Shown piece after piece: positions 26,595-34,034 of a stretch of 47,805 nucleotides of DNA (the first letter of the stretch is position 1; every line of letters starts with the position of its first letter). The position numbers were made by a program, and so were the translations under genes. The notes under the pieces were generated by a model. It was not told the DNA's origin, ran no database searches, and was given only the letters and a program-made list of their open reading frames with translations. The stretch comes from Pelagibacteraceae bacterium AG-422-D23. GTDB lineage: Bacteria > Pseudomonadota > Alphaproteobacteria > Pelagibacterales > Pelagibacteraceae. The DNA is taken from NCBI GenBank assembly GCA_003213615.1, contig QCMQ01000008.1:1-47805 (forward strand), given 5' to 3'.

Positions 26595-27479
26595 TTAAAC
26601 AGGAGCCTTTGTTGATCTGTCAATTCCGAGTGCTTTTGCAAATGCATCAGCTGTTAAATTAATTCCAATAATTAGTGAACTTAATCCAAATATTGGGGCT
26701 AAAACTGCCCAATACGCAAAAGACATCAAGCCTCTAGCATTTGAAATCATTAAACCCCAATCTGGAGTTGGAGGGCTTACTCCAAATCCTAAAAAAGATA
26801 ATGAACTAAATCCAAGTAACATCCATGACCATCTCATTGCACCTTCAACCATGATCGCATCTCTTACATTTGGTAAAATTTCATTCCATATAATTGATAA
26901 GTTACTATGACCTCTTGCTCTTGCAGAAACTATGAAATCCTTAGCAATAACATCATGAGTTGCTGCTCTTGCTACTCTAACAATTCCTTTGCCGTAAAAA
27001 AAACCAAGTGCTGGAATTAATACAAGTGTAGTAGTGCCTAATAAAGAAACAATTAAAAGCATTGCCAAGATCCAAGGAATAGACAAAAACGCATCTATTA
27101 TTCTCATAACAACATCATCTATTTTTCCACCTACAAGACCACAAAATATTCCTAACGAGCCTCCCCAAAATAATGCAATTAAAGAACCAAAAAATGTAAC
27201 TGTTAAAGCAGTTCTGCCTCCTAAAATCGTTCTGGTAAAGACGTCTCGTCCTAAACTATCAGTTCCAAACCAAAATTCAGATGATGGTGCTTGAAGCATT
27301 AAAGTAGGATCAATCGCTTTAAAATCATAAGGCGCATATAAAGGACTTGTTATTGCAAGTATAACATGGAACAACAAAATACTTAAGCCTATCAAGCCCG
27401 AAGGTTTTGAAGCCATAGTTTTTATTACCTCAAATATTTTTTGTAGATTATTTTTCTTTTGTTCTTTTTCAAATGTCAT
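26595..27479 (-). CDS. ABC transporter permease, DppC type
   Basis: This 294-residue inner-membrane permease has an N-terminal cytoplasmic stretch, about six hydrophobic helices and the DppC/OppC motifs FWFGTDSLGRDVFTRTILGGR near 68-88 and an EAA loop ARARGHSNLSIIWNEILPNV near 186-205. GFGVSPPTPDWGLMISNAR near 236-254 is a further hallmark. It pairs with the DppB-like permease, whose stop directly abuts its start. Confidence 0.93.
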   Translation of the reverse strand: MTFEKEQKKNNLQKIFEVIKTMASKPSGLIGLSILLFHVILAITSPLYAPYDFKAIDPTLMLQAPSSEFWFGTDSLGRDVFTRTILGGRTALTVTFFGSLIALFWGGSLGIFCGLVGGKIDDVVMRIIDAFLSIPWILAMLLIVSLLGTTTLVLIPALGFFYGKGIVRVARAATHDVIAKDFIVSARARGHSNLSIIWNEILPNVRDAIMVEGAMRWSWMLLGFSSLSFLGFGVSPPTPDWGLMISNARGLMSFAYWAVLAPIFGLSSLIIGINLTADAFAKALGIDRSTKAPV

Positions 27480-28436
27480 TTATTTTTTAATCTGTAATGA
27501 TTTAAGTCTTGGGTTAAGCATCAATGTCATAAGATCTGCAATTAAATTTATACTCACATAAATCGACGCTAAAATAATTGCTAGAGCTTGAACCACCGGC
27601 AAATCTCTATTCGAGATAGACTCAATTACTAATCTTCCAAGGCCTGGATAATTAAAAACAACTTCAGTTACAACAACTCCTCCTAACAACCAAGCAATTG
27701 TAAGAGCAACTACATTTATTGCTGGTAGTAAAGCGTTAGGCAATACATGTTTAAATACCATTTTCCAATATGGAACACCTTTTAAAATTGCCATCTGAAC
27801 ATAGTCGCTAGCCATAACTTGAATAACACTAGATCTAACCATTCTAGCCATATGTGCAGTCATGATCATTGAAATTGCAATTACAGGTAAGATTATATTA
27901 GGTAATAATTCTGAAATTGATACACCTGTTGGTACAATTACTATTCCAGGTAACCACTCTAACCAGATAGCTACTATTAATATTAATAATGTTGCACTAA
28001 TAAATTCAGGAATAGTCATTGAAAAAATTGTAACTGTTGAAATTATAATATCTGGAAGCTTGTCTCTCCAAAGAGCAGTGATAATTCCAAGCAATAAAGC
28101 TATAGGAATTCCTATTAGTATAGAGGCTGAAGCTAGCACCATAGAGTTTTTAACTCTTGGGCCCAAAACATCGTTAATCCTCATTTCGCCACTCAAAGAA
28201 TAGCCAAAATCACCTTGAAGAACTCCTGCTGCCCAAGAAATATATCTTTCATATGCCGGTGTATTCAAACCTAACCTTTCGTAACATGCCTCTAATGCAG
28301 CGCCATAAGCCTCTCTTTCAAGATAAGTTGTGCAAGCATCACCTGGCAAAACCTCAACACCAGAAAATGTAATTAAAGATACAATAAAAAGAGTTATTAA
28401 GCCTAAAAGTATTCTTTTTAATACCAAGAAAAACAT
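27480..28436 (-). CDS. ABC transporter permease, DppB type
   Basis: This 318-residue permease has the family start (MFFLVLKRILLGLITLFIVS), six helices, the DppB-type external loop with two cysteines (DACTTYLEREAYGAALEACYERLG near 32-55), the EAA loop ILKGVPYWKMVFKHVLPNAL near 218-237 and GGVVVTEVVFNYPGLGRL near 251. It is the first permease gene after the binding protein, separated from it by 86 bases that contain a palindromic hairpin. Confidence 0.94.
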   Translation of the reverse strand: MFFLVLKRILLGLITLFIVSLITFSGVEVLPGDACTTYLEREAYGAALEACYERLGLNTPAYERYISWAAGVLQGDFGYSLSGEMRINDVLGPRVKNSMVLASASILIGIPIALLLGIITALWRDKLPDIIISTVTIFSMTIPEFISATLLILIVAIWLEWLPGIVIVPTGVSISELLPNIILPVIAISMIMTAHMARMVRSSVIQVMASDYVQMAILKGVPYWKMVFKHVLPNALLPAINVVALTIAWLLGGVVVTEVVFNYPGLGRLVIESISNRDLPVVQALAIILASIYVSINLIADLMTLMLNPRLKSLQIKK

Positions 28437-28483
28437 TATTTAAATTTAAACTAATTAAAAAAATTTTAAAGATTGAAGAAATA

Positions 28484-28511
28484 TTACAGGCCTAAAATTT
28501 TAGGCCTGTAA
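28484..28511 (-). terminator. 28-base perfect palindrome between binding protein and permease genes
   Basis: TTACAGGCCTAAAA at 28484-28497 is followed at once by its exact complement at 28498-28511, with AAAATTTT at the centre able to form the loop. On the - strand it lies 11 bases after the binding-protein stop. No run of T follows (TATTTCTTC), so it is more likely a 3'-end-protecting or partial-termination hairpin than a full terminator. It would give more binding-protein mRNA than permease mRNA. Confidence 0.75.
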
Positions 28512-28522
28512 ATTCAAATATA

Positions 28523-30010
28523 TTAGTCTTTAGTAACTTTATGCCATTGAATTGAGAAAACCTCAACTTCGTCTAAATTTTTAACTTTAGATGAAGTTAC
28601 AACCAATTTTGACACATGGTAAGGAATCATGGTACCAGATTCTTCCCATAAAGTTTTTTGTGCGTTTTGATAAGCGGCTTTTCTTTTATTAAAATCAAGC
28701 TCACCTCTTGCTTTTGCTAAGTTTTCATCAAATGCAGGATTTTTAAAGAACGACTCGTTCCATTTTGCTCCACTATGATAAATCTCATGCAATGCACTAT
28801 CAGCTGGTCTTTCGTTCCAACGTGTCATAGCTACTGCTTTTTTCATCCAAGTTTCTTTCCAATAACTCTTTGAAGGAGTCATTTTAACTTCAGCTTTAAT
28901 GTTAGCCTTAGCTAGTTGTTGTTGAAGAACTTCGCCAATAGTAGGCCAAGTTGGTTCTTTTGTTGAAACATGGATTACCATTTCTATTCCATTAGGGTAT
29001 CCAGCTTCTCTCAAAAGATTCTTCGCTTTACTTATATTTTGTGGGCAGTCCATATCCATTCGATATTGATCCGATGGTGCTACTGGAGTATCACAAGCTA
29101 CAATCGCGGCACCTCCCATAACTAAATCAACAAGCTCTTGTCTGTCTACAGCCAATCTGACTGCTTTCCTAACTTTAGGATTATCAAATGGAGCTGTATC
29201 AGTTCTCATTACCATACCCCTCCAGTTACCTGTTGGAATTACAGAAACACTAAATTTCGAATTACCATCAAAAATTTTTTTTTGACTAAAAGGCACATAC
29301 CTATTCATATCGATTTGACCTGTCAAAAGAGCCTGAACTCTAGCTTCTCCATCTGGTATTGCAATCACATGAACCTCAGATAAACCAGGTGCACCTTCCC
29401 AATAGTTAGGGTTTGCTTTAAGAACTGTTGTTCCCTCTGGATCAAAAGTTTCAACTATAAACGGACCAGTACCAATCCCAGTTTTTCCAATTGTGTCTCC
29501 AGAACCTGACGGTATCATTCTTAATCTATAATCTGTTAATAATAATGGAAAGTCAGCAAAAGAGGTATTTAATTTCATTTTAACAGTATGAGAATCTACA
29601 ACCTCTATATCAGTTACCGTACTCATGCTTTTTTTTGCTGGTGATCCGATGTCTGGATCTTTAACTCTCATTAAGGAATATTTAACATCCTCAGCATCAA
29701 AATCTGAACCATCATGGAATTTAACTCCTTTTCTTAAATTAAATGTCCACTCAGTTGCATCAGCATTTGCTGACCAATCTGTTGCTAATTCTGAAGATGT
29801 CACTCCTTTAAGATCTTTTCTTACCAGACGGTTTTGAGTCATTATAACTACTTGAAACAGTCTTCCTTTAGTAATCGCATCTAAATTTGTATCTTTTCCA
29901 AATCCTAAATCATGTGAAAGTTTAAAAACTCCACTTTGAGCATTTGCAAAAGAAAAAGATAGAGATAAAGATATCAGTGTAACTGATATCAATTTTAAAA
30001 TGTTTTTCAT
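28523..30010 (-). CDS. peptide/opine ABC transporter substrate-binding protein (SBP_bac_5 family)
   Basis: This 495-residue periplasmic protein has a cleavable signal (LISVTLISLSLSFSFANA near 8-25) and the SBP family 5 core, for example WTFNLRKGVKFHDGSDFDAEDVKYSL in two parts near 88-113, KMKLNTSFADFPLLL near 148 and VRKAVRLAVDRQELVDLV near 281. SBP family 5 proteins bind di-/oligopeptides, nickel complexes, opines or similar amine-containing ligands; the ligand cannot be read from sequence. AGAGGAAG is the ribosome-binding site. It heads the A-B-C-DF operon. Confidence 0.93.
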   Translation of the reverse strand: MKNILKLISVTLISLSLSFSFANAQSGVFKLSHDLGFGKDTNLDAITKGRLFQVVIMTQNRLVRKDLKGVTSSELATDWSANADATEWTFNLRKGVKFHDGSDFDAEDVKYSLMRVKDPDIGSPAKKSMSTVTDIEVVDSHTVKMKLNTSFADFPLLLTDYRLRMIPSGSGDTIGKTGIGTGPFIVETFDPEGTTVLKANPNYWEGAPGLSEVHVIAIPDGEARVQALLTGQIDMNRYVPFSQKKIFDGNSKFSVSVIPTGNWRGMVMRTDTAPFDNPKVRKAVRLAVDRQELVDLVMGGAAIVACDTPVAPSDQYRMDMDCPQNISKAKNLLREAGYPNGIEMVIHVSTKEPTWPTIGEVLQQQLAKANIKAEVKMTPSKSYWKETWMKKAVAMTRWNERPADSALHEIYHSGAKWNESFFKNPAFDENLAKARGELDFNKRKAAYQNAQKTLWEESGTMIPYHVSKLVVTSSKVKNLDEVEVFSIQWHKVTKD

Positions 30011-30161
30011 TCTGACTTCCTCTTAGTTTGTTTAAAATAAAATAAAGGCTAACATCTTCCAAAATTTAGAACAATACTAATTAACTTTACAATTCTAGAT
30101 TGAAAAATCTTTTGAAACAATCTGTCAATTATATAAGTAGATTATATTATTGTTTTAATTT
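30011..30161. promoter_or_regulatory. divergent promoter region of the ABC operon and GcvT-like gene
   Basis: This 151-base gap separates divergent genes. On the - strand a perfect TTGACA (30123-30128) with a TTCAAT about 18 bases on could drive the ABC operon, leaving a leader of about 90 bases. On the + strand TATATT at 30143-30148 is a likely -10 element only 13 bases before the GcvT-like ATG, which would make that mRNA nearly leaderless. An AGATTG...CAATCT inverted repeat lies in between and could be an operator. Confidence 0.35.
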
Positions 30162-31397
30162 ATGAGAGATTTTGTGCATAAATCTTTAAGAAATATAAGG
30201 TTTTCTATCAAGCCTCAAAAACAGGAGGAGAATAGACCGACAGAACTAGCTCGTACAATGAGCGTTCATCCTCTTACATACCAAGAGCTACCATTTGACC
30301 CAGAATATTCACATTATGCTGGTCGATTAACTACTGAAAAGCTGACAAATGCTACTCCAGATGAACAATATTGGAAAACAAGAAAAGAGTTAATACTTAG
30401 ACATACGGGTGAACACCCTTACGAGATATCAGGACCAGATGCATTAAAACTTTTACAAAAAATTTTTCCAAGAGATGTTTCAAAAGTAAAAGTTGGAAGA
30501 TGTTCATATCAATTTGCATGTTATCATGACGGTGGAATGATTACAGACGGTTTGTTATTAAGAATTGAGGAAAATAAATATTGGTTTGCTCAAGCTGATG
30601 GCGATCTATTTTCTTGGTATAAAGCAAACGCAGTTGGATTAGATGTAAATATTACAGATCCAAATGTATGGGTTAGTCAGATACAAGGTCCAAAATCTAT
30701 GGAATTATTAGACCAGATAATAGATGAAGATATAGCAAAAAAATGGAAATACTTTGATTGGACAACAGTCACGATAAAAGATGAAAGGCTAATTATAAGT
30801 AGAACAGGCTTTACAAATGAGCTTGGTTGGGAATTTTATCTAAGACCAGAAAATAATGCAGAAAGAATTGGAGATTTAATATTGAAAGAGGGAAAAAAAA
30901 TGGGAATGATTTTAACAGCCACTCCATCTTTCAGGGGTCGACGTATAGAAGCTGGACTTTTATCAGCTGGACAAGATTTTGACAAAAGTACAAATCCATT
31001 TTCCGTAGGTCTTGGAAAATTTGTAGATTTAAATAAAGAAAATTTTATTGGGAAAGAAGCGTTAATAAGAACTGATAAGAAATGTAAGACTTGGGGAATC
31101 AGAATTAAAGATGGTATTGCTCTTAAAGGAAATAGTTTAAAAATAAAAGAAGAAAACGTAGGAAAAGTTACATCTAGCACTTGGTCGCCTTATCAAGTTT
31201 GTGGAGTTGGAATTGTTCATATGATCAAAGATGATTTAGGACCTGGTACCATTGTTGAAGTAACTTGTGTTGATGGTGAAATAAGAAAGGGAGAGCTTTG
31301 TAAATTACCAATGTATGATACTAAAGGCGAAATAGTCAGAGGAATTAATAATGAAATACCTTTAGACCCTAGTCCATGGAAGGGATTATCAAAATAA
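30162..31397 (+). CDS. GcvT-family aminomethyltransferase/demethylase-like protein
   Basis: This 411-residue protein has the GcvT fold: YEISGPDALKLLQKIFPRD near 87-105, GGMITDGLLLR near 125-135, VSQIQGPKSMELL near 170, SRTGFTNELGWEFYL near 213-227, RRIEAGLLSAGQDFD near 262 and the barrel motif SVGLGKFVDLNKENFIGKEAL near 281-301. The family binds tetrahydrofolate and removes a one-carbon unit from glycine-derived, N-methyl or S-methyl substrates. It is not the GcvT of a glycine cleavage operon because no gcvH or gcvP is adjacent, and it carries an extra 45-residue N-terminus. It is divergent from the peptide/opine-type transporter and may act on an imported N-methyl compound. Confidence 0.82.
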   Translation: MRDFVHKSLRNIRFSIKPQKQEENRPTELARTMSVHPLTYQELPFDPEYSHYAGRLTTEKLTNATPDEQYWKTRKELILRHTGEHPYEISGPDALKLLQKIFPRDVSKVKVGRCSYQFACYHDGGMITDGLLLRIEENKYWFAQADGDLFSWYKANAVGLDVNITDPNVWVSQIQGPKSMELLDQIIDEDIAKKWKYFDWTTVTIKDERLIISRTGFTNELGWEFYLRPENNAERIGDLILKEGKKMGMILTATPSFRGRRIEAGLLSAGQDFDKSTNPFSVGLGKFVDLNKENFIGKEALIRTDKKCKTWGIRIKDGIALKGNSLKIKEENVGKVTSSTWSPYQVCGVGIVHMIKDDLGPGTIVEVTCVDGEIRKGELCKLPMYDTKGEIVRGINNEIPLDPSPWKGLSK

Positions 31398-31400
31398 AAA

Positions 31401-32123
31401 TTAAACTGGAATACTAAGTTTATCTACCAATTCATACTTTTCTAATAGACTTTTAATTGTTCCATCTTTAATTTTCTTTGAAACAAAATTGTTAATAAAA
31501 TTTATTGCCTTAGGTTTTCCTTTTTTTATTCCAATTGATTGTTTTATGAATGTAAAAGGTTCATCAATAAGTTTAAATTCATTATTGGTTTTTAATTCTT
31601 CTAATAATTTTGGTTTTAAACCAGCCAAAATATTTACATCTTGATTATAAAAAAGATTATGAGTTTCAATAATTGTTTTTGATCTTATAATTTTTGCTTT
31701 TTTATAATTATCTGATAACCATAAATCATATGCACTTCTATTAACTACTGCAATTTTGTTATTTTTATTATCAACATCATGATTTTGATTAATTTCTGAA
31801 TTTTTTCTTAACAGGAAATTTGCATCAATATTTACATAAGGATTGCTAAAATCAATTATTTCAGCTCGTTTTTTTTCATATGCAAAATTCCCTACGTCCC
31901 ATTTGTCAAAATCAATAGCATCAGCAAGGAGACCTGGATTTTTAAAAGTTACAAACTCATAATTTATACCTAATTCCCTTGCTAATAATTTTCCAATTTC
32001 TGGTGAAAGCCCCTCAGGTTTTGAAAAAGTACTGTCTTTGTTTACAAGTAAAAAATTACTCATGTTAATACCAATTCTCAAAACATTTTTGGGTGCAATT
32101 ATATTAGAAATACTTTCAGTCAT
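31401..32123 (-). CDS. SBP_bac_3-like protein lacking a signal peptide
   Basis: This 240-residue protein resembles amino-acid-binding periplasmic proteins: LRIGINMSNFLL near 16, SPEIGKLLARELGINYEFV near 39-57, WDVGNFAYEKKRAEIIDFSNPYV in two parts near 75-97 and SIGIKKGKPKAINFINNFV near 191-209. Unlike true transport SBPs it begins directly with the fold; no hydrophobic signal precedes it and an in-frame TAA lies a few codons upstream, so the start cannot be moved back. It is therefore probably cytoplasmic. No permease or ATPase is nearby. It could be a sensor or a fold-sharing enzyme such as a cyclohexadienyl-dehydratase type; function unknown. Confidence 0.65.
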   Translation of the reverse strand: MTESISNIIAPKNVLRIGINMSNFLLVNKDSTFSKPEGLSPEIGKLLARELGINYEFVTFKNPGLLADAIDFDKWDVGNFAYEKKRAEIIDFSNPYVNIDANFLLRKNSEINQNHDVDNKNNKIAVVNRSAYDLWLSDNYKKAKIIRSKTIIETHNLFYNQDVNILAGLKPKLLEELKTNNEFKLIDEPFTFIKQSIGIKKGKPKAINFINNFVSKKIKDGTIKSLLEKYELVDKLSIPV

Positions 32124-32189
32124 GGAAGTTACTTTTTTTAATTATAAATACATATATATTTTAAAATTTTATAAATTAGCAAAAAATTA

Positions 32190-32873
32190 ATGAATAATAA
32201 TACAAAAAAAATTATTGCAATTGGTGGAGGTGGTTTCACGCATAAAAGTGATCCTATTTTAGATAAATTTGTAATAGATCAATGTAAAAACAAACAAATT
32301 AAATTTGGTTTCCTTCCAACAGCTAGCGAAGATAATAAAGAGAAAATAAATTTACTTTACAGTGAATTGCAACAATATGAAATCGAATTATCCCATTTTG
32401 AACTATGCTCTTCAGTTAAGGGATTTGAAAAATGGTTAATGTCACAAGATATTATTTATATTGGGGGTGGGAATACAAAATATATGCTTAAAATTTGGAA
32501 GGATAATAATTTTATCAATGCGTTTAAAGATGCTTACAAATGTGGAATTATTTTATCTGGAATAAGTGCAGGCGCTGTTTGTTGGTTTGATTGGTTTTTA
32601 TCAGACTCTGCTGGACCAGGCTATAATCCACTTAGAGGTATAAATATTTTATCAGGTAGTTGCACTCCACATTCATCTGTGCCAGAGCGAATGTCACAAT
32701 ACCAATCTGATATTAAAAATAGTAAATTGCCACCTGGAATCGCCATAGATGATGGTGTTGCGGTTTTGTTTATAAATGGTTCAGCTAAAGAAGTTTGTTC
32801 TGCTAGAGATGGTTGTGATGCTTATTTCGTTGATAAAAATAAAAAAATTAGTCTAAATAAGTATATAAAATAA
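32190..32873 (+). CDS. peptidase S51 family protein (dipeptidase E / PepE-like)
   Basis: This 227-residue protein has the S51 nucleophile elbow LSGISAGAVCWF with Ser126, an upstream YIGGGNTKYMLKIW near 90-103 and CTPHSS with a candidate catalytic His161. S51 enzymes include aspartyl dipeptidase and cyanophycinase and cleave Asp-containing peptides. It starts the + strand group that continues with the hydroxy-acid oxidase 3 bases downstream, so a small peptide or amide may be upstream of the pathway. The alternative is another glutamine-amidotransferase-like hydrolase of this fold. Confidence 0.8.
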   Translation: MNNNTKKIIAIGGGGFTHKSDPILDKFVIDQCKNKQIKFGFLPTASEDNKEKINLLYSELQQYEIELSHFELCSSVKGFEKWLMSQDIIYIGGGNTKYMLKIWKDNNFINAFKDAYKCGIILSGISAGAVCWFDWFLSDSAGPGYNPLRGINILSGSCTPHSSVPERMSQYQSDIKNSKLPPGIAIDDGVAVLFINGSAKEVCSARDGCDAYFVDKNKKISLNKYIK

Positions 32874-32876
32874 ATT

Positions 32877-34034
32877 ATGAATAAAATATTACCAAGTAAA
32901 AAAATACACAGTGTTGAAGAAGCAAGATTGGTTGCAAAAAAACGTGTACCTAGATTAATGTTCGATTTTGTTGATGGTGCATCTGGTGATGAAAAATTAT
33001 GTGAAAATAATAGTAAAGCTTTAGATCAAATAAGACTACAGCCTAAAGTTTTAAGAAATGTCGAAAAAAGAATTATTAAAAAGGATATTTTAGGTTTGGA
33101 ATATGATCAGCCTTTTGGATTTGCCCCAATGGGTATGTGTAACCTAACTTGGCCAGGAGCTGATAAAATGTTAGCAGAAGAAAGTTTGTCAAATAATATT
33201 CCTATGTGTGTTTCAATGGCTTCTTCAACTTCATTGGAAAAAATGCATGCACTTTCCAAAGGCAATGTTTGGTTGCAACTTTATAATTTTCAAGATGAAG
33301 AGTTTGTGATGGAATTGTTAGAAAGAGCTGAAAAAACTGGTTACAAAGTAGCAATTCTCACTGTTGATGTGCCTATCCAATTTAGAAGAGCAAAAGATAA
33401 TAAAAATGGTTTTACAGTTCCTTTTAATCTTGGAATAAAACAGTTTGTTGATTTTGCTATTCATCCAAATTGGTCAATTAGTACGCTACTAAATGGAATA
33501 CCAAAGCCAATGAACTACGAAACCTCAAAGAGAGGTAATAAATTTGTAAGGAGCGAAAGTAGAGGTGCTACAGATTGGGACACATTAAAAAGAATAAGAG
33601 AAAAATGGAAAGGTAAATTAATAATTAAAGGCGTGATGTCACCTGATGATGCATTAAGAATAAAATCTGAAGGAGCTGATGCCATACAAGTATCAAATCA
33701 TGGTGGTAGACAACTTGATAGTGCTACCTCGTCTATAGAAGCTTTGCCAATTATAAGAAATGCCTTAGGAAAAGAGTTTCCAATTATATTTGATAGTGGA
33801 ATAAGAGGTGGTAGCGATATTGTAAGAGCTTTAGCAATGGGTGCTGATTTTACAATGATAGGAAGACCATTAATGTACGGAATTGGAGCAGATGGAGCAA
33901 AAGGATTGAAACGGGTGGTAAATATAATTAAAGATGAATTGAGTACTTCCTTGGGATTGGTTGGTTTAAATGATATAAAAGATATTTCTTCAGATATAAT
34001 TGCAGAAAGATTTATAAGATATTTTAAATATTAA
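32877..34034 (+). CDS. FMN-dependent 2-hydroxy-acid oxidase/dehydrogenase
   Basis: This 385-residue TIM-barrel flavoprotein belongs to the L-lactate dehydrogenase/glycolate oxidase/mandelate dehydrogenase family. It has GFAPMGMCNLTWPGAD near 81-96, WLQLYNFQDE with Tyr136, the FMN lysine in LIIKGVMSPDDAL (Lys251), the catalytic SNHGGRQLD with His275 and Arg278, and DSGIRGGSDIVRALAMGAD near 306-323. The first conserved tyrosine, usually in a FDY motif near the N-terminus, is Phe here (MFDFVDGASGDE). It converts a 2-hydroxy acid to a 2-oxo acid. The next gene starts directly after its stop (TAAATG) and encodes a ThDP decarboxylase-like enzyme, so the 2-oxo acid is probably decarboxylated next. 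Confidence 0.87.
   Translation: MNKILPSKKIHSVEEARLVAKKRVPRLMFDFVDGASGDEKLCENNSKALDQIRLQPKVLRNVEKRIIKKDILGLEYDQPFGFAPMGMCNLTWPGADKMLAEESLSNNIPMCVSMASSTSLEKMHALSKGNVWLQLYNFQDEEFVMELLERAEKTGYKVAILTVDVPIQFRRAKDNKNGFTVPFNLGIKQFVDFAIHPNWSISTLLNGIPKPMNYETSKRGNKFVRSESRGATDWDTLKRIREKWKGKLIIKGVMSPDDALRIKSEGADAIQVSNHGGRQLDSATSSIEALPIIRNALGKEFPIIFDSGIRGGSDIVRALAMGADFTMIGRPLMYGIGADGAKGLKRVVNIIKDELSTSLGLVGLNDIKDISSDIIAERFIRYFKY

Noticed and set aside
26594..26647. Longer start for the fused ABC ATPase
   Set aside because: It would overlap the upstream permease by 53 bases and adds a leader that looks like out-of-frame permease sequence; ATG at 26593 sits one base after the permease stop.
30011..30161. Glycine riboswitch before the GcvT-like gene
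   Set aside because: The gap is short and AT-rich, lacks tandem aptamer features, and the likely -10 element lies 13 bases before the ATG, leaving no leader.
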